A DNA stretch of 48,181 bases, taken from the NCBI GenBank assembly GCA_024654025.1, contig JANLIR010000009.1:1-48181 (forward strand), written 5' to 3'. The notes under the pieces were generated by a model. It was not told the DNA's origin. It saw only the letters and a list, made by a program, of their open reading frames with translations, and made no database searches. Shown here piece by piece: positions 28,596-37,167 of this stretch (its first letter is position 1; each line of letters starts with the position of its first letter). A program made the translations under genes and the position numbers. The DNA comes from Candidatus Wolfebacteria bacterium. Its GTDB lineage: Bacteria; Patescibacteriota; Minisyncoccia; UBA6257; UBA9933.

Positions 28596-31349
28596 ATGCA
28601 ACAACTTCAATGGCACAGTAAAACACTTCCCGAAATTTTTGACGCGCTTCGCTCGCGCGAACATGGCTTAACAAAAGAAGAGGCAACGGAACGTCTCCGA
28701 GAATACGGACTTAATAAACTTCCTGAGGGGAAAGTGGATGGCCTCCACGTTATTTTCTTACGCCAGTTCCAAAGCCCGCTGATTTATATTCTTCTTGCGG
28801 CAAGCGCGATTGTTTTTGCGATGGGAGAAACCGTAGACGGCTCAATTATTCTTGCCGTGCTTCTTTTCAACGCCATCGTCGGAACTATTCAAGAGGGCAA
28901 GGCGCAAAACACGCTTCTTGCGCTCAAGAAATTCGTAGAAACGAAAGCAACCGTTCTCCGTGAAGGAAAAGAGTTGATTATTCCCGACAGCGAAGTGACG
29001 TCCGGAGACATCATCATTCTCCAAGAGGGCGAAAAAGTGCCGGCGGACGCGCGAGTTATTTCGGCCGCAAATCTTAAAATTGACGAAGCGGCTCTTACGG
29101 GAGAATCAGAGCCAGTGCGCAAAATTGCCGATACTCTGGAAAGGCCTGATCTCGCAACCGCGGAGCAGAAAAACATGATCTTTAAGGGCACGCATATTCT
29201 TGCTGGGAATGGCAGAGCGATTGTGGTGGCGATTGGTCTTGAAACAGTGATCGGCAAAATTTCCAAAGAGATCGCGGCAATTGACACCGAAATTCCTCTC
29301 AAGACAAACATCCGTTATCTTTCACGGCTTATCATTATCGCCGTTGCAAGTATTAGCGCCTTATTGTTTCTGCTTGGCATTGTTTCGGGAAAATCGGTAA
29401 AAGAAATGTTCGCGACGGTGGTCTCGCTTTCGGTCTCGATTATTCCCGAAGGTCTTCCTATTGTGATGACGCTTGTTTTAGCGACCGGCGTATGGAGAAT
29501 GTCAAAGCGCAACGCCTTAGTAAAAAAGCTTCAGGCCGTGGAAGCATTGGGGCAAGCCCGCGTTATCGCCGTGGACAAGACAGGCACTATCACAAAAAAC
29601 GAGATGGTGATCCAGAAAGTATACGTGGACGGAAAATTTTTTGAGGTTGGAGGTGTCGGCTATGAACCAAAAGGAGAAGTTCAATTAAACGGGAACGTGA
29701 TTGATTCGGCTAATCACCCGGAACTTCTTTTCGCGGGGAAGATCGCCGCTTTTTGCGCGAATGCCCGCGTGTTATTTTCGGAAGAAGAAAAAGTATGGCG
29801 TGTTGCAGGCGACCCAACTGAAGCGGCAATGCTGGTACTCGCCCAAAAGCTCGGTTTTCATAAAGATGATTTGGAGCGAGAGGCGCCGTTTGTTGGCGAA
29901 ATTCCGTTTGATTACAAGCTCAAGTATCACGCGACGGCTCACCGAGTTGATGGCCAAAAATTTTTAGCGGTTGTCGGCGCGCCGGAGGTGATTCTCGGTC
30001 TCTCACAAAAAGTATGGCGTGGCGACCCCGAAGAATCCCGCCAAGGCGGAACATACGGGGCAGGCAAAAGCTATTATTTATCAAAAGAAGAGAAGCAAGA
30101 ATTAGAATCTGTTTTTTTATCTATGTCGCGGGAAGGGTTACGAGTTGTCGCATTAGCTATCGCCTTTGGCGATCCTCGCCTGCGGCGGGAAAACCGCGAC
30201 GCGCCGGAGATTCTCAAGTCAGAAGAAATTAAATCACTTACTTTCGTGGGATTTTTCGGCATGAAAGACGCGCTTCGGCCAGAGGTGCCGGAAGCTATGC
30301 AAAAAGCGGTTTCCGCCGGCATTAGAGTGGTGATGATTACGGGAGATCACAAAGTTACGGCGCATGCGATCGCCAAAGAAGCCGGCATTTATCAAGATGG
30401 CGATACTATTCTTACCGGGCAAGATATTGACGTTTTTTCCGATGCCGAGCTTTCCGAAAAGCTGGCTAGAACATCCGTATTTGCGCGAGTAACACCCGAG
30501 CATAAATTGAGAATTATAAAGGCGTATAAGACGCTCGGGGAAATTGTTGCCATGACCGGAGACGGCGTAAATGACGCTCCCTCCCTTGTTGCCGCCGACC
30601 TCGGCGTGGCAATGGGGAAGATCGGCACCGAAGTAGCAAAAGAAGCCTCGGATATTGTGCTTCTGGATGATAATTTCGGGAGCATTGTTTCGGCCGTAGA
30701 AGAAGGCAGGGGGATTTATAAAACGATTAAAAAAGTGATCCTCTATCTTTTTTCCACAAGCTCTGGAGAAGCGCTGACCATCACCGGCGCGCTGCTTTTG
30801 GGTTACCCTCTCCCTCTTTTGCCGGCGCAGATTATTTGGCTGAACTTTGTCACCGATGGCTTTCTTGATGTGGCCCTGGCTATGGAGCCGAAAGAAGAAG
30901 GATTATTGCGCGGCAACTTTGAACGGCCCAAAAAGTATCTTGTTGACAAACTTATGGCGCAAAGAATATTCATCATGGCCATCCCTATGATGATCGGCAC
31001 GCTTTTTCTTTTCAAAGGATATTTTGAGAATGATCTTGCGAAAGCTTGGACAATATCATTGACGACGCTTGCGGTATTCCAATGGTTTAACGCCTGGAAC
31101 TGTCGGCACGAATCAAAATCAATTTTCCAAATGAATCCGTTTTCCAATAAATTTTTGGTGGGGGCGACGATTACTATTATACTCCTGCAGCTTTTAGTAA
31201 TTTATAATCCGTTCATGCAGAAGCTTTTGCGCACCGTGCCGCTTGAGCTCTCGGAATGGCTCGTTATTATCCCGATCGCGGCTTCTATCGTTTTTGTCGA
31301 GGAAATAAGAAAATTCTTTTACCGAAGGAAAGCGTCAATACCGGCATGA
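28596..31349 (+). CDS. P-type (P2-like) cation-transporting ATPase
   Basis: A 917-residue ion pump of the Ca2+/Na+ ATPase group. It opens with a cation-ATPase N-terminal domain (WHSKTLPEIFDALRSREHGL), then four TM helices around the TGES actuator loop (168-171), the phosphorylation site DKTGT (Asp327), the nucleotide-binding domain, GDGVNDAP (near 656), and six C-terminal TM helices. IPEGLPIV in TM4 and NFVTDGFLD in TM6 resemble calcium or proton P2/P3 pumps; the ion is not decided. A 39-nt palindrome (30026-30064) adds 13 residues in frame (about 478-490) in the nucleotide-binding domain. Codons for Leu and Ala are G+C-richer than in the neighbouring genes, a hint of transfer. Confidence 0.92.
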   Translation: MQQLQWHSKTLPEIFDALRSREHGLTKEEATERLREYGLNKLPEGKVDGLHVIFLRQFQSPLIYILLAASAIVFAMGETVDGSIILAVLLFNAIVGTIQEGKAQNTLLALKKFVETKATVLREGKELIIPDSEVTSGDIIILQEGEKVPADARVISAANLKIDEAALTGESEPVRKIADTLERPDLATAEQKNMIFKGTHILAGNGRAIVVAIGLETVIGKISKEIAAIDTEIPLKTNIRYLSRLIIIAVASISALLFLLGIVSGKSVKEMFATVVSLSVSIIPEGLPIVMTLVLATGVWRMSKRNALVKKLQAVEALGQARVIAVDKTGTITKNEMVIQKVYVDGKFFEVGGVGYEPKGEVQLNGNVIDSANHPELLFAGKIAAFCANARVLFSEEEKVWRVAGDPTEAAMLVLAQKLGFHKDDLEREAPFVGEIPFDYKLKYHATAHRVDGQKFLAVVGAPEVILGLSQKVWRGDPEESRQGGTYGAGKSYYLSKEEKQELESVFLSMSREGLRVVALAIAFGDPRLRRENRDAPEILKSEEIKSLTFVGFFGMKDALRPEVPEAMQKAVSAGIRVVMITGDHKVTAHAIAKEAGIYQDGDTILTGQDIDVFSDAELSEKLARTSVFARVTPEHKLRIIKAYKTLGEIVAMTGDGVNDAPSLVAADLGVAMGKIGTEVAKEASDIVLLDDNFGSIVSAVEEGRGIYKTIKKVILYLFSTSSGEALTITGALLLGYPLPLLPAQIIWLNFVTDGFLDVALAMEPKEEGLLRGNFERPKKYLVDKLMAQRIFIMAIPMMIGTLFLFKGYFENDLAKAWTISLTTLAVFQWFNAWNCRHESKSIFQMNPFSNKFLVGATITIILLQLLVIYNPFMQKLLRTVPLELSEWLVIIPIAASIVFVEEIRKFFYRRKASIPA
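30026..30064. repeat. In-frame palindromic insertion in the ATPase gene
   Basis: CCCCGAAGAA..CATACGGGGCAGG encloses CCCGCC-AA-GGCGGA. The outer arms and the tail CGGGGCAGG match the hairpin inserted in the outer tRNA-Arg. It is 39 nt long (13 codons) and keeps the frame. Confidence 0.65.
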
Positions 31350-31432
31350 GCCCCGTTAGAAACTCTGCTATAATAGGATTTATGACGGGCATAACCTTAT
31401 TTTGTGAATGCCATGAAAATTTTTAACGGGGC
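31350..31432. repeat. Inverted repeat around the start of the AI-2E-type permease gene
   Basis: GCCCCGTTAGAAA (31350-31362) and TTTTTAACGGGGC (31420-31432) are complementary apart from one position. The left arm matches the repeat at 19498. A TATAAT (31369-31374) lies between the arms and the right arm covers codons 4-8 of the permease (counting from ATG 31413), so folding could affect translation. Confidence 0.6.
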
Positions 31433-32468
31433 GAATGGCCGAAAACCACAAGTGTATTTTTTACTCGCCATTCTTGCGGGAATTTTTGTTCTGGTTTTTT
31501 TCATTTTCCGTCCCTTTCTTTACGCGCTCGTTTTAGCAATGGTTTTTGCGACCGTGTTGCACCCCGTCTATCAAAAAATAGTAGGACTCACTCGCGGGCG
31601 GCAAGGAATAGCGGCGCTCGCCGCTATTCTCATTGTTGTCGCCTTAATTTTTACCCCCCTTATATTTTTAGGAGTACAAATATTTCAAGAAGCCCAGCAA
31701 CTTTACTTCTCTCTCGCGGAGGGCGGCGGGAAAAATGCCGTTTTTAATATCTTTAATAATTTACTAAATAGCTTCCAAAATTATTTTCCCGGCGCGCAAG
31801 AATTTTCCTTAACTATTGATCAATATCTTAAACAGGGATTAAGCTGGCTACTTCAGCATCTCGGCTCTGTGTTCGGGAGTTTTGCGAAAATGGCAGTCAG
31901 CTCCTTTTTATTCCTTTTCGCTCTTTATTATCTACTAAAAGATGGACAGAAATTAAAAGCGGCTATTATCGCCTTAAGCCCTCTTTCGAACACCGATAAC
32001 GAAGCAATTTTTCAAAAGCTAAAGATGGCGGTTGATTCGGTTGTGAAGGGAAATCTTTTAATCGCGCTCGCGCAAGGAGTTTCGACGGCAGCGGGGTTTG
32101 CTATTTTCGGAATTCCTAAAGCTGTTCTTTGGGGAAGCGTGGCGGCAATAGCCGCGCTTATCCCCGGCATCGGCACCGCGCTTGTGCTCACCCCGGCTAT
32201 TTTATTTCTTTTTCTCAAAGGAGAGATTTTTTCCGGGGCAGGTCTTATTGTGTGGGGGGTGACGGCAGTGGGGCTTGTTGATAATTTTTTAGGCCCCAAA
32301 CTTGTCGGGCGCGGCATGCAACTTCATCCTTTGATTATTCTTTTATCAGTCCTTGGCGGTATTGGATTTTTTGGACCTATCGGCTTCTTGTTGGGACCGC
32401 TTACTATAAGCCTGCTTTTTGCTCTTTTGGATACCTACTCTTCTTTGAGGATGAAAAAAAATTTATAA
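31404..32468 (+). CDS. AI-2E-family (PerM/UPF0118) membrane protein
   Basis: A polytopic protein of 354 residues from GTG 31404, or 351 from ATG 31413, which I consider the likelier start. There are about eight TM helices, a large soluble loop (about 90-150), and the family signature GVDNFLGPKLVG-like stretch VGLVDNFLGPKLVGRGMQLH followed by PLIILLSVLGGIGFFGPIGF. Members are implicated in autoinducer-2 export, or Na+(Li+)/H+ exchange in some bacteria; the substrate here is unknown. It follows the P-type ATPase and shares its G+C-richer codon use, so both may have arrived together. Confidence 0.87.
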   Translation: MNAMKIFNGANGRKPQVYFLLAILAGIFVLVFFIFRPFLYALVLAMVFATVLHPVYQKIVGLTRGRQGIAALAAILIVVALIFTPLIFLGVQIFQEAQQLYFSLAEGGGKNAVFNIFNNLLNSFQNYFPGAQEFSLTIDQYLKQGLSWLLQHLGSVFGSFAKMAVSSFLFLFALYYLLKDGQKLKAAIIALSPLSNTDNEAIFQKLKMAVDSVVKGNLLIALAQGVSTAAGFAIFGIPKAVLWGSVAAIAALIPGIGTALVLTPAILFLFLKGEIFSGAGLIVWGVTAVGLVDNFLGPKLVGRGMQLHPLIILLSVLGGIGFFGPIGFLLGPLTISLLFALLDTYSSLRMKKNL

Positions 32469-32656
32469 TGAAAATTATCACGCTTATGTATGGGCGCGGG
32501 GATTTAGAAAAAATCGGCGCGCGCAAATCAAAAAATGCGAACAAAACTTTTTTGTTTCTCTTAAGGAACGCCTCGGTGCCTTTATTGTCCAATAGCGAGG
32601 CAGGATTATTTGAGAAAATGTCTCGCAATTTTTTCTCTACCACCCCAACAAATTAA
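32468..32656 (+). CDS. Short ORF overlapping the permease stop
   Basis: A 62-residue frame whose ATG overlaps the TAA of the AI-2E-type gene, a layout that allows coupled translation. No family, no membrane segment, and the opposite strand is open as well. Listed as possible only. Confidence 0.22.
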   Translation: MKIITLMYGRGDLEKIGARKSKNANKTFLFLLRNASVPLLSNSEAGLFEKMSRNFFSTTPTN

Positions 32657-32897
32657 AAACCAATCTTGAGCGAATATTGCCGGAAAGCGTTTAAAAATTC
32701 GCCTGTGAGTAGGAAATTTTGCGGGTGCCCGTGATTCTGAGAGCTGGGCGGAAAATTTCCGTATATGAACGGGCAGAATTTTAACGTTTGGAGGCCTATG
32801 AGCGAAGGATTGGTTTTTAATAACACCCCCCAAAGTTATCCACATTGATTTGTAAAATTAATTGCTCCATAATGTTTTTGTCTAAAAGTGAAGCTGC

Positions 32898-32995
32898 GAA
32901 AAATTACCCACAATAATTTTTTGGTAACTTTTCGGTAATTTTTCGGGCGAAGCTCCGTGCCCTTTTCAAAGCGCCTGCCTACCGGCAGGCAGGGG
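32898..32995. repeat. Hairpins in a gap without genes
   Basis: The gap 32657-33020 has no convincing gene. GAAAAATTACC (32898-32908) pairs with GGTAATTTTTC (32934-32944), and a short CCTGCC/GGCAGG hairpin with TACC loop follows near 32976-32991. One TTATCCACA (about 32836) resembles a DnaA box but stands alone. Confidence 0.5.
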
Positions 32996-33020
32996 TTAAT
33001 TCGCGGAAAGTATTGGTTGA

Positions 33021-33410
33021 ATGGAAAAACAGACGAATTTCGGCGCTCACTTAACCATTGATGGCTATAAAGGCGACAAAGAAAAATTAAATAATTTTGA
33101 ATTGGTTTACAGAGTATTGGATGAATTGCCGGAGAATTTAGGGATGCATAAACTTATTCCTCCCTATGTTGTTATCGCGCCTCCGGTGACTGAAAAAGAC
33201 CAGGGCGGAGTTTCCGGCTTTGTTATGATTGCCGAAAGTCATATCAGCGTTCATACTTTTCCCGAAAAGCAATTTGTTAGCATAGACGTTTATACTTGCC
33301 AAAAAGATTTGGATAATCAAAAAATTTCAGATTATTTTAAGGAAAAATTCGACCTTCAGGAATTGGAAATAAACAAAATTATAAGAGGCACAAAATTTTC
33401 AGAACAATAA
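33021..33410 (+). CDS. speD: S-adenosylmethionine decarboxylase proenzyme
   Basis: A 129-residue pyruvoyl enzyme that makes decarboxylated AdoMet for spermidine synthesis. The self-cleavage motif AESHISVHTFPE is complete: cleavage is expected between Glu72 and Ser73, with Ser73 becoming the pyruvoyl group, His78 the processing acid and Cys93 (in YTC) the catalytic acid. The size fits the bacterial class 1B form. It is slightly longer at the C-terminus than the shortest members. No spermidine synthase is next to it, so the rest of the pathway must be elsewhere or absent. It has its own terminator. Confidence 0.92.
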   Translation: MEKQTNFGAHLTIDGYKGDKEKLNNFELVYRVLDELPENLGMHKLIPPYVVIAPPVTEKDQGGVSGFVMIAESHISVHTFPEKQFVSIDVYTCQKDLDNQKISDYFKEKFDLQELEINKIIRGTKFSEQ

Positions 33411-33430
33411 CAACCTCTTTTTGTTTTAGA

Positions 33431-33457
33431 GAATACCGGCATTCCGGTATTTTTTGT
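33431..33457 (+). terminator. Terminator of speD
   Basis: AATACCGG-CATT-CCGGTATT stem followed by TTTTGTT. Confidence 0.85.
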
Positions 33458-33495
33458 TGGGTGCAATATAGTAGATTTTCTCCTATAATTTTACT

Positions 33496-35724
33496 ATGAC
33501 ATTAGAAAAATTATCCCTTCAAACTCCTTTGATTGATATAAAAGGCGTTGGCCCGAAATTTGTCGAGCGCCTGAAAAATTTGAACATTGATACCGTAAAA
33601 GATTTGCTTTGGCATTTTCCATTCCGTTATGAAGATTTTTCCAACATTTCTAAAATCAAAGATTTAAAAACCGGAGAACGGGCGACTGTTAATGGCGTTG
33701 TAAAAGACGTAAAAATGCGCCGGACCTGGAAAAAAAGAATGATTCTTTTGGAGGCGGTGGTAGCAGATGAAACCGGAACTGTAAAAGCTATTTGGTTTAA
33801 TCAGAAATTTTTGATAACGATTTTGAAAAAAGGAACAACGATAAACTTAGCCGGAAAAGTTCAAGAGGATAAAAAAGGTTCTATGTTTTCGCATCCGATG
33901 TTTGAGATTTTAAGTAAGAAAACCATAGAGCGTTTGAAAGAAGGCGATATCGAGGAAATTATTTCTGATTTGGATTATTTCAAGCACACAGGACGGCTGG
34001 TGCCGATTTATCCGGAAACGGCGCGGCTGACTTCAAAAGCCATTAGATATTTAATAAAAGGAGTTTTTGACAATGTCGAAAAAATTGCTGAAACATTGCC
34101 GGATGAAATTTTAAAAAAGCGCGGTTTTTTGGAAATAAATGACGCGTTAAAAAAGATTCATTTTCCCGATAGTTTGGAAGAGGCAAAAGACGCAAAAAAA
34201 AGATTTTCTTTTGAAGATTTGTTTTATCTTCAGATGTCCAACATCCGCCAAAAGAAAAAATTGGCGAAACAAAAAGCTTATGTTTTTGCTTTTGATGAAA
34301 AATACGCGGAGAGTTTGATAAATAGGCTTCCGTTTGAGCTGACTGGGTCGCAGAAAAAAGCCATTTTTGAGGTTTTGCGGGATTTTGAAAAAGGCCATCC
34401 TATGAATCGGCTGCTACAAGGAGATGTGGGGTCGGGCAAAACAATAGTTGCGATTATCGCGGCTTTGATTGTGGCTAGGGGTAACAAGCCCTTCGACTAC
34501 GCTCAGGGTGAACAATCGGCGTTTATGGCGCCTACGGAAGTTTTAGCAAGGCAGCATTATCAGACATTTAAAAAGTTTTTCACCAAGTTCGAAAAGGGTG
34601 TTTGTTTGCTTACCTCAAGCGAAGCGAAGATTTTTTATGGCGATGATATGGAAGTCGTGTTGAAAAAACCGGAGCTTATAAAAAAAATATCTTTCGGAGA
34701 GATAAAAATAATTATCGGCACGCATTCTTTGATACAAAAATCCGTTGATTTCAAGGACCTGGCGTTTGTGGTTATAGACGAGCAGCACAGGTTCGGAGTT
34801 GATCAAAGAGCGGAGCTTGTTTCGAGAAAATTCAGCGGAGAAAATAAAATTCTGCCTCATTTTTTGTCGATGTCGGCTACTCCCATACCGCGCACACTGT
34901 CCGTGACTATTTTTGGCGATCTTGAGCTGTCTATTATAGATGAGTTGCCGAAAAACAGAAAACCGATAATTACTAAAGTTGTGGCGCCGGAAAACCGAAA
35001 TAAGGTTTACGCGTTTGTCCGCGGGCAAGTTAAAAAAGGCAGGCAGATTTTCGTGGTTTGTCCGCGCATTGAAATTCCGCAGGACGAAGAATTGGAGAAA
35101 AAAGTTGTTTACAAATCAATGTTCAGTTCTTGGGAAGACACTCGCGCCGTAAAAGACGAGTACGAAAAACTTTCTAAAAAAATATTTCCGGATTTGAATG
35201 TGGATATGCTTCACGGGAAAATGAAAGCAAAAGAAAAAGCGGAAGCTATGAAAAAATTCAAAGATAAAAAAACCGATATATTGGTTTCTACTTCGGTTAT
35301 CGAAGTTGGCGTTGATATCCCCAACGCAACGATAATGATGATAGAGGGAGCGGACAAGTTCGGACTGGCGCAGCTTTATCAGTTCAGAGGCAGAGTTGGA
35401 AGGGGAGAGCATCAGTCGTTTTGTTTACTTTTTACGGATTCTGCCGCGAAAACAACTTATAGCCGGTTAGAGTCGCTCGTAAATGCCAAAAGCGGATTTG
35501 AGCTGGCGGAAATGGATTTGGCTTTAAGAGGTCCCGGCCAATTTTTGGGCCAATCGCAAACGGGTATTCCTGATTTGGCGATGAAAGCGGCGCAGAATCC
35601 CGAGATGGTCAAAGAAGCGCGCGAATCAGCGGAAGAAATTTTAAATTCCGATCCGGAATTAAATAATTATTTATTTTTGAAAAATCATTTGGAGCAATTT
35701 GAAAAAGACGTGCATTTGGAGTAA
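33496..35724 (+). CDS. recG: ATP-dependent DNA helicase RecG
   Basis: A 742-residue helicase that remodels stalled forks and branched DNA. A wedge/OB-fold N-terminal domain (GVGPKFVERLKNLNIDTVKD, then ATVNGVVKDVKMRRT) precedes the helicase core: Walker A GDVGSGKT (309-316), DEQH box (428-431), SATPIPRTL, and the TRG-type C-terminal motif in GRVGRGEHQSFCLL. Between Walker A and motif Ia (MAPTEVLARQHY) there is an extra segment NKPFDYAQGEQSA encoded by a REP-like palindrome (34489-34511), which lengthens a loop other RecG proteins keep short. The frame is intact, so the enzyme is probably functional. Confidence 0.95.
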   Translation: MTLEKLSLQTPLIDIKGVGPKFVERLKNLNIDTVKDLLWHFPFRYEDFSNISKIKDLKTGERATVNGVVKDVKMRRTWKKRMILLEAVVADETGTVKAIWFNQKFLITILKKGTTINLAGKVQEDKKGSMFSHPMFEILSKKTIERLKEGDIEEIISDLDYFKHTGRLVPIYPETARLTSKAIRYLIKGVFDNVEKIAETLPDEILKKRGFLEINDALKKIHFPDSLEEAKDAKKRFSFEDLFYLQMSNIRQKKKLAKQKAYVFAFDEKYAESLINRLPFELTGSQKKAIFEVLRDFEKGHPMNRLLQGDVGSGKTIVAIIAALIVARGNKPFDYAQGEQSAFMAPTEVLARQHYQTFKKFFTKFEKGVCLLTSSEAKIFYGDDMEVVLKKPELIKKISFGEIKIIIGTHSLIQKSVDFKDLAFVVIDEQHRFGVDQRAELVSRKFSGENKILPHFLSMSATPIPRTLSVTIFGDLELSIIDELPKNRKPIITKVVAPENRNKVYAFVRGQVKKGRQIFVVCPRIEIPQDEELEKKVVYKSMFSSWEDTRAVKDEYEKLSKKIFPDLNVDMLHGKMKAKEKAEAMKKFKDKKTDILVSTSVIEVGVDIPNATIMMIEGADKFGLAQLYQFRGRVGRGEHQSFCLLFTDSAAKTTYSRLESLVNAKSGFELAEMDLALRGPGQFLGQSQTGIPDLAMKAAQNPEMVKEARESAEEILNSDPELNNYLFLKNHLEQFEKDVHLE
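34489..34511. repeat. REP-like palindrome in frame in recG
   Basis: CCCTTCGACTACGCTCAGGG plus TGA; the CCCT/AGGG ends pair. It is read as PFDYAQGE next to the helicase P-loop helix. Confidence 0.8.
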
Positions 35725-35732
35725 AAGTATTA

Positions 35733-35761
35733 TTGACATGTTTTAAGGGTGTGTTAATATT
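35733..35761 (+). promoter_or_regulatory. Promoter of the structured RNA at 35768
   Basis: -35 TTGACA (35733-35738), a perfect match, with a -10 TAATAT at 35755-35760 (16-nt spacer) or AATATT one base later. Confidence 0.65.
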
Positions 35762-35767
35762 TATTTA

Positions 35768-35980
35768 GCTGTTATTACACCCGATTAATCGGGAGAAGAA
35801 AGGAGAGGCATCATGAGGAAAATGCTTTTCGTCCGTGTCTGACGGTTGCAAGGGCGGCCGCCAACTCCTTTTCGTGGGTTCACGAGGATGAAGGCGGCGC
35901 CTTCCGGGCGGAGAATCTGTTCACCACTGGCTGATTCGATTTACAGCTGGTGCGTGTGGGCAGATCTCCGCCCTTTTTTA
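35768..35980 (+). ncRNA. Structured RNA with a nine-codon ORF
   Basis: Bounded by a strong promoter and a rho-independent terminator, this roughly 210-nt transcript has a perfect hairpin near its 5' end (CCCGATTAATCGGG, 35780-35793), a good Shine-Dalgarno sequence (AAGGAGAGG) and a mini-ORF, ATG 35813 to TGA 35842, encoding MRKMLFVRV. Further stems follow (CGTG/CACG and AAGGC/GCCTT). It does not match tmRNA, SRP RNA, RNase P or 6S RNA as far as I can see. It could be a leader-type regulator, a small RNA or a peptide gene. Confidence 0.5.
35906..35980 (+). terminator. Terminator with a long loop
   Basis: GGGCGGAGAATCTG (35906-35919) pairs with CAGATCTCCGCCC (35961-35973) with one bulged base, followed by a T-run (35974-35979). 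The loop of about 40 nt could hold its own structure. Confidence 0.7.
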
Positions 35981-36023
35981 TCTTGTTTTATTTGTATTCT
36001 ATTTTTTGAGAGAAATAAATTTA

Positions 36024-36097
36024 TGGTGGACCTAGGCGGAATCGAACCGCCGTCTCGTCAATGCGAATGACGTATTCTACCACTAGACCATAGGCCC
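36024..36097 (-). tRNA. tRNA-Ala(CGC)
   Basis: Minus strand: acceptor GGGCCTA/TAGGTCC contains the G3:U70 pair that marks alanine tRNAs. The anticodon loop TTCGCAT gives CGC. CCA is encoded (36024-36026). Confidence 0.95.
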
Positions 36098-36107
36098 AAA
36101 ATTTTTG

Positions 36108-36179
36108 AGCGGGCGATGGGAATCGAACCCACGTCTCCAGCTTGGAAGGCTAGCATAATAGCCACTATACGACGCCCGC
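36108..36179 (-). tRNA. tRNA-Gly(UCC)
   Basis: Minus strand: acceptor GCGGGCG/CGCCCGC, discriminator U, anticodon loop CTTCCAA (UCC). CCA is not encoded. It lies 10 nt from tRNA-Ala. Confidence 0.95.
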
Positions 36180-36267
36180 GACTGCTCATATAGTATAAGA
36201 CATTTATTATCATTTTTTCAATATCTAAGTTGATTTTTATTTTCGGTTAAGCTTTAATTATTGGACG

Positions 36268-36876
36268 ATGCTTGAAGGTATTTATACCAAAATTTCCAGG
36301 AAGGAGAAGCTTTTTTTGCTGGTTTTGTTTATTGCTTTGGCAATTTATTTTGTCGGCAGATTTGTAATGGCCAAGCCGCAAATAATCCCCGCTGATTTTT
36401 TGAAAGCGCGGCAACAAGCGTCGCTTATAGCGCAGGACATTGTCGGAACTGCTAACGAGTCGTCACGTAATTTGGAAAAGATTTCCGAGCTGGACGGAGA
36501 AAGAAAATACGCTGATGCCATTAAATTAGTGGCTCAAGAATTGGAGCATAATAATCAAGCAAGGCAACGCGCGGTTTATCTTTCGTCCCAACTGGAAACA
36601 ATGGCGAAAAATGTTCCCAGTATTTCGCCGGATTCTTCAGCGCAAAAAGCTTTAGAGGCCGTAAGTTTGGAAACGACTTTAATAAATAGATTGATTACGC
36701 ATAATGATTATTTAAACCAACTTTTGGGAATTTTAAGAGATAAATTTTTGGGTCAAAATAAAAATTCTCATGACAAGATTGCGGAGCTGGTCAGTAAAAT
36801 AAACGAAGAAGCAAAAGCAATCAACGAGATAAACCAGAAATTTAACGATAAGTTGAGTGATTTTGACGGTAAGTAA
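36268..36876 (+). CDS. Membrane-anchored coiled-coil protein
   Basis: A 202-residue protein with one TM helix (about 14-33) and a long helical, Gln/Glu/Lys-rich extracytoplasmic region predicted to form a coiled coil (about 42-200). No family is recognised. It lies 3 nt before tRNA-Pro on the same strand, so the transcript may continue into the tRNA cluster. It may be an envelope structural protein, but nothing more specific can be said. Confidence 0.55.
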   Translation: MLEGIYTKISRKEKLFLLVLFIALAIYFVGRFVMAKPQIIPADFLKARQQASLIAQDIVGTANESSRNLEKISELDGERKYADAIKLVAQELEHNNQARQRAVYLSSQLETMAKNVPSISPDSSAQKALEAVSLETTLINRLITHNDYLNQLLGILRDKFLGQNKNSHDKIAELVSKINEEAKAINEINQKFNDKLSDFDGK

Positions 36877-36879
36877 GGG

Positions 36880-36950
36880 CGGACTGTAGTATAACGGTAG
36901 TATGCGTGCTTTGGGAGCACGCGGCCTGGGTTCAACTCCCAGCAGTCCGA
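36880..36950 (+). tRNA. tRNA-Pro(UGG)
   Basis: Acceptor CGGACTG/CAGTCCG, anticodon loop TTTGGGA (UGG), stem CGTGC/GCACG, discriminator A; CCA is not encoded. Confidence 0.95.
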
Positions 36951-36962
36951 CTTGTAATAGTT

Positions 36963-37034
36963 GTCCCCGTAGTTCAACGGATAGAATAGCTCCCTTCTAA
37001 GGAGTAGATCGAGGTTCGATTCCTCGTGGGGACA
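36963..37034 (+). tRNA. tRNA-Arg(UCU)
   Basis: Acceptor GTCCCCG/TGGGGAC with one G:U pair, anticodon loop CTTCTAA (UCU), T-loop TTCGATT, discriminator A; CCA is not encoded. It is the uninterrupted relative of the arginine tRNAs at 28206-28511. Confidence 0.95.
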
Positions 37035-37167
37035 CAATCAAATAACTTGTAACCGTTAACGATTAACTGGTAACTAGCTGAATTGCTCTGGACTTTATCG
37101 TTATTTTTTGTAAAATATTTAAGTTGTTATAAGTTAGTAGTTTTAAGTTATTTATTAATTAAATATT

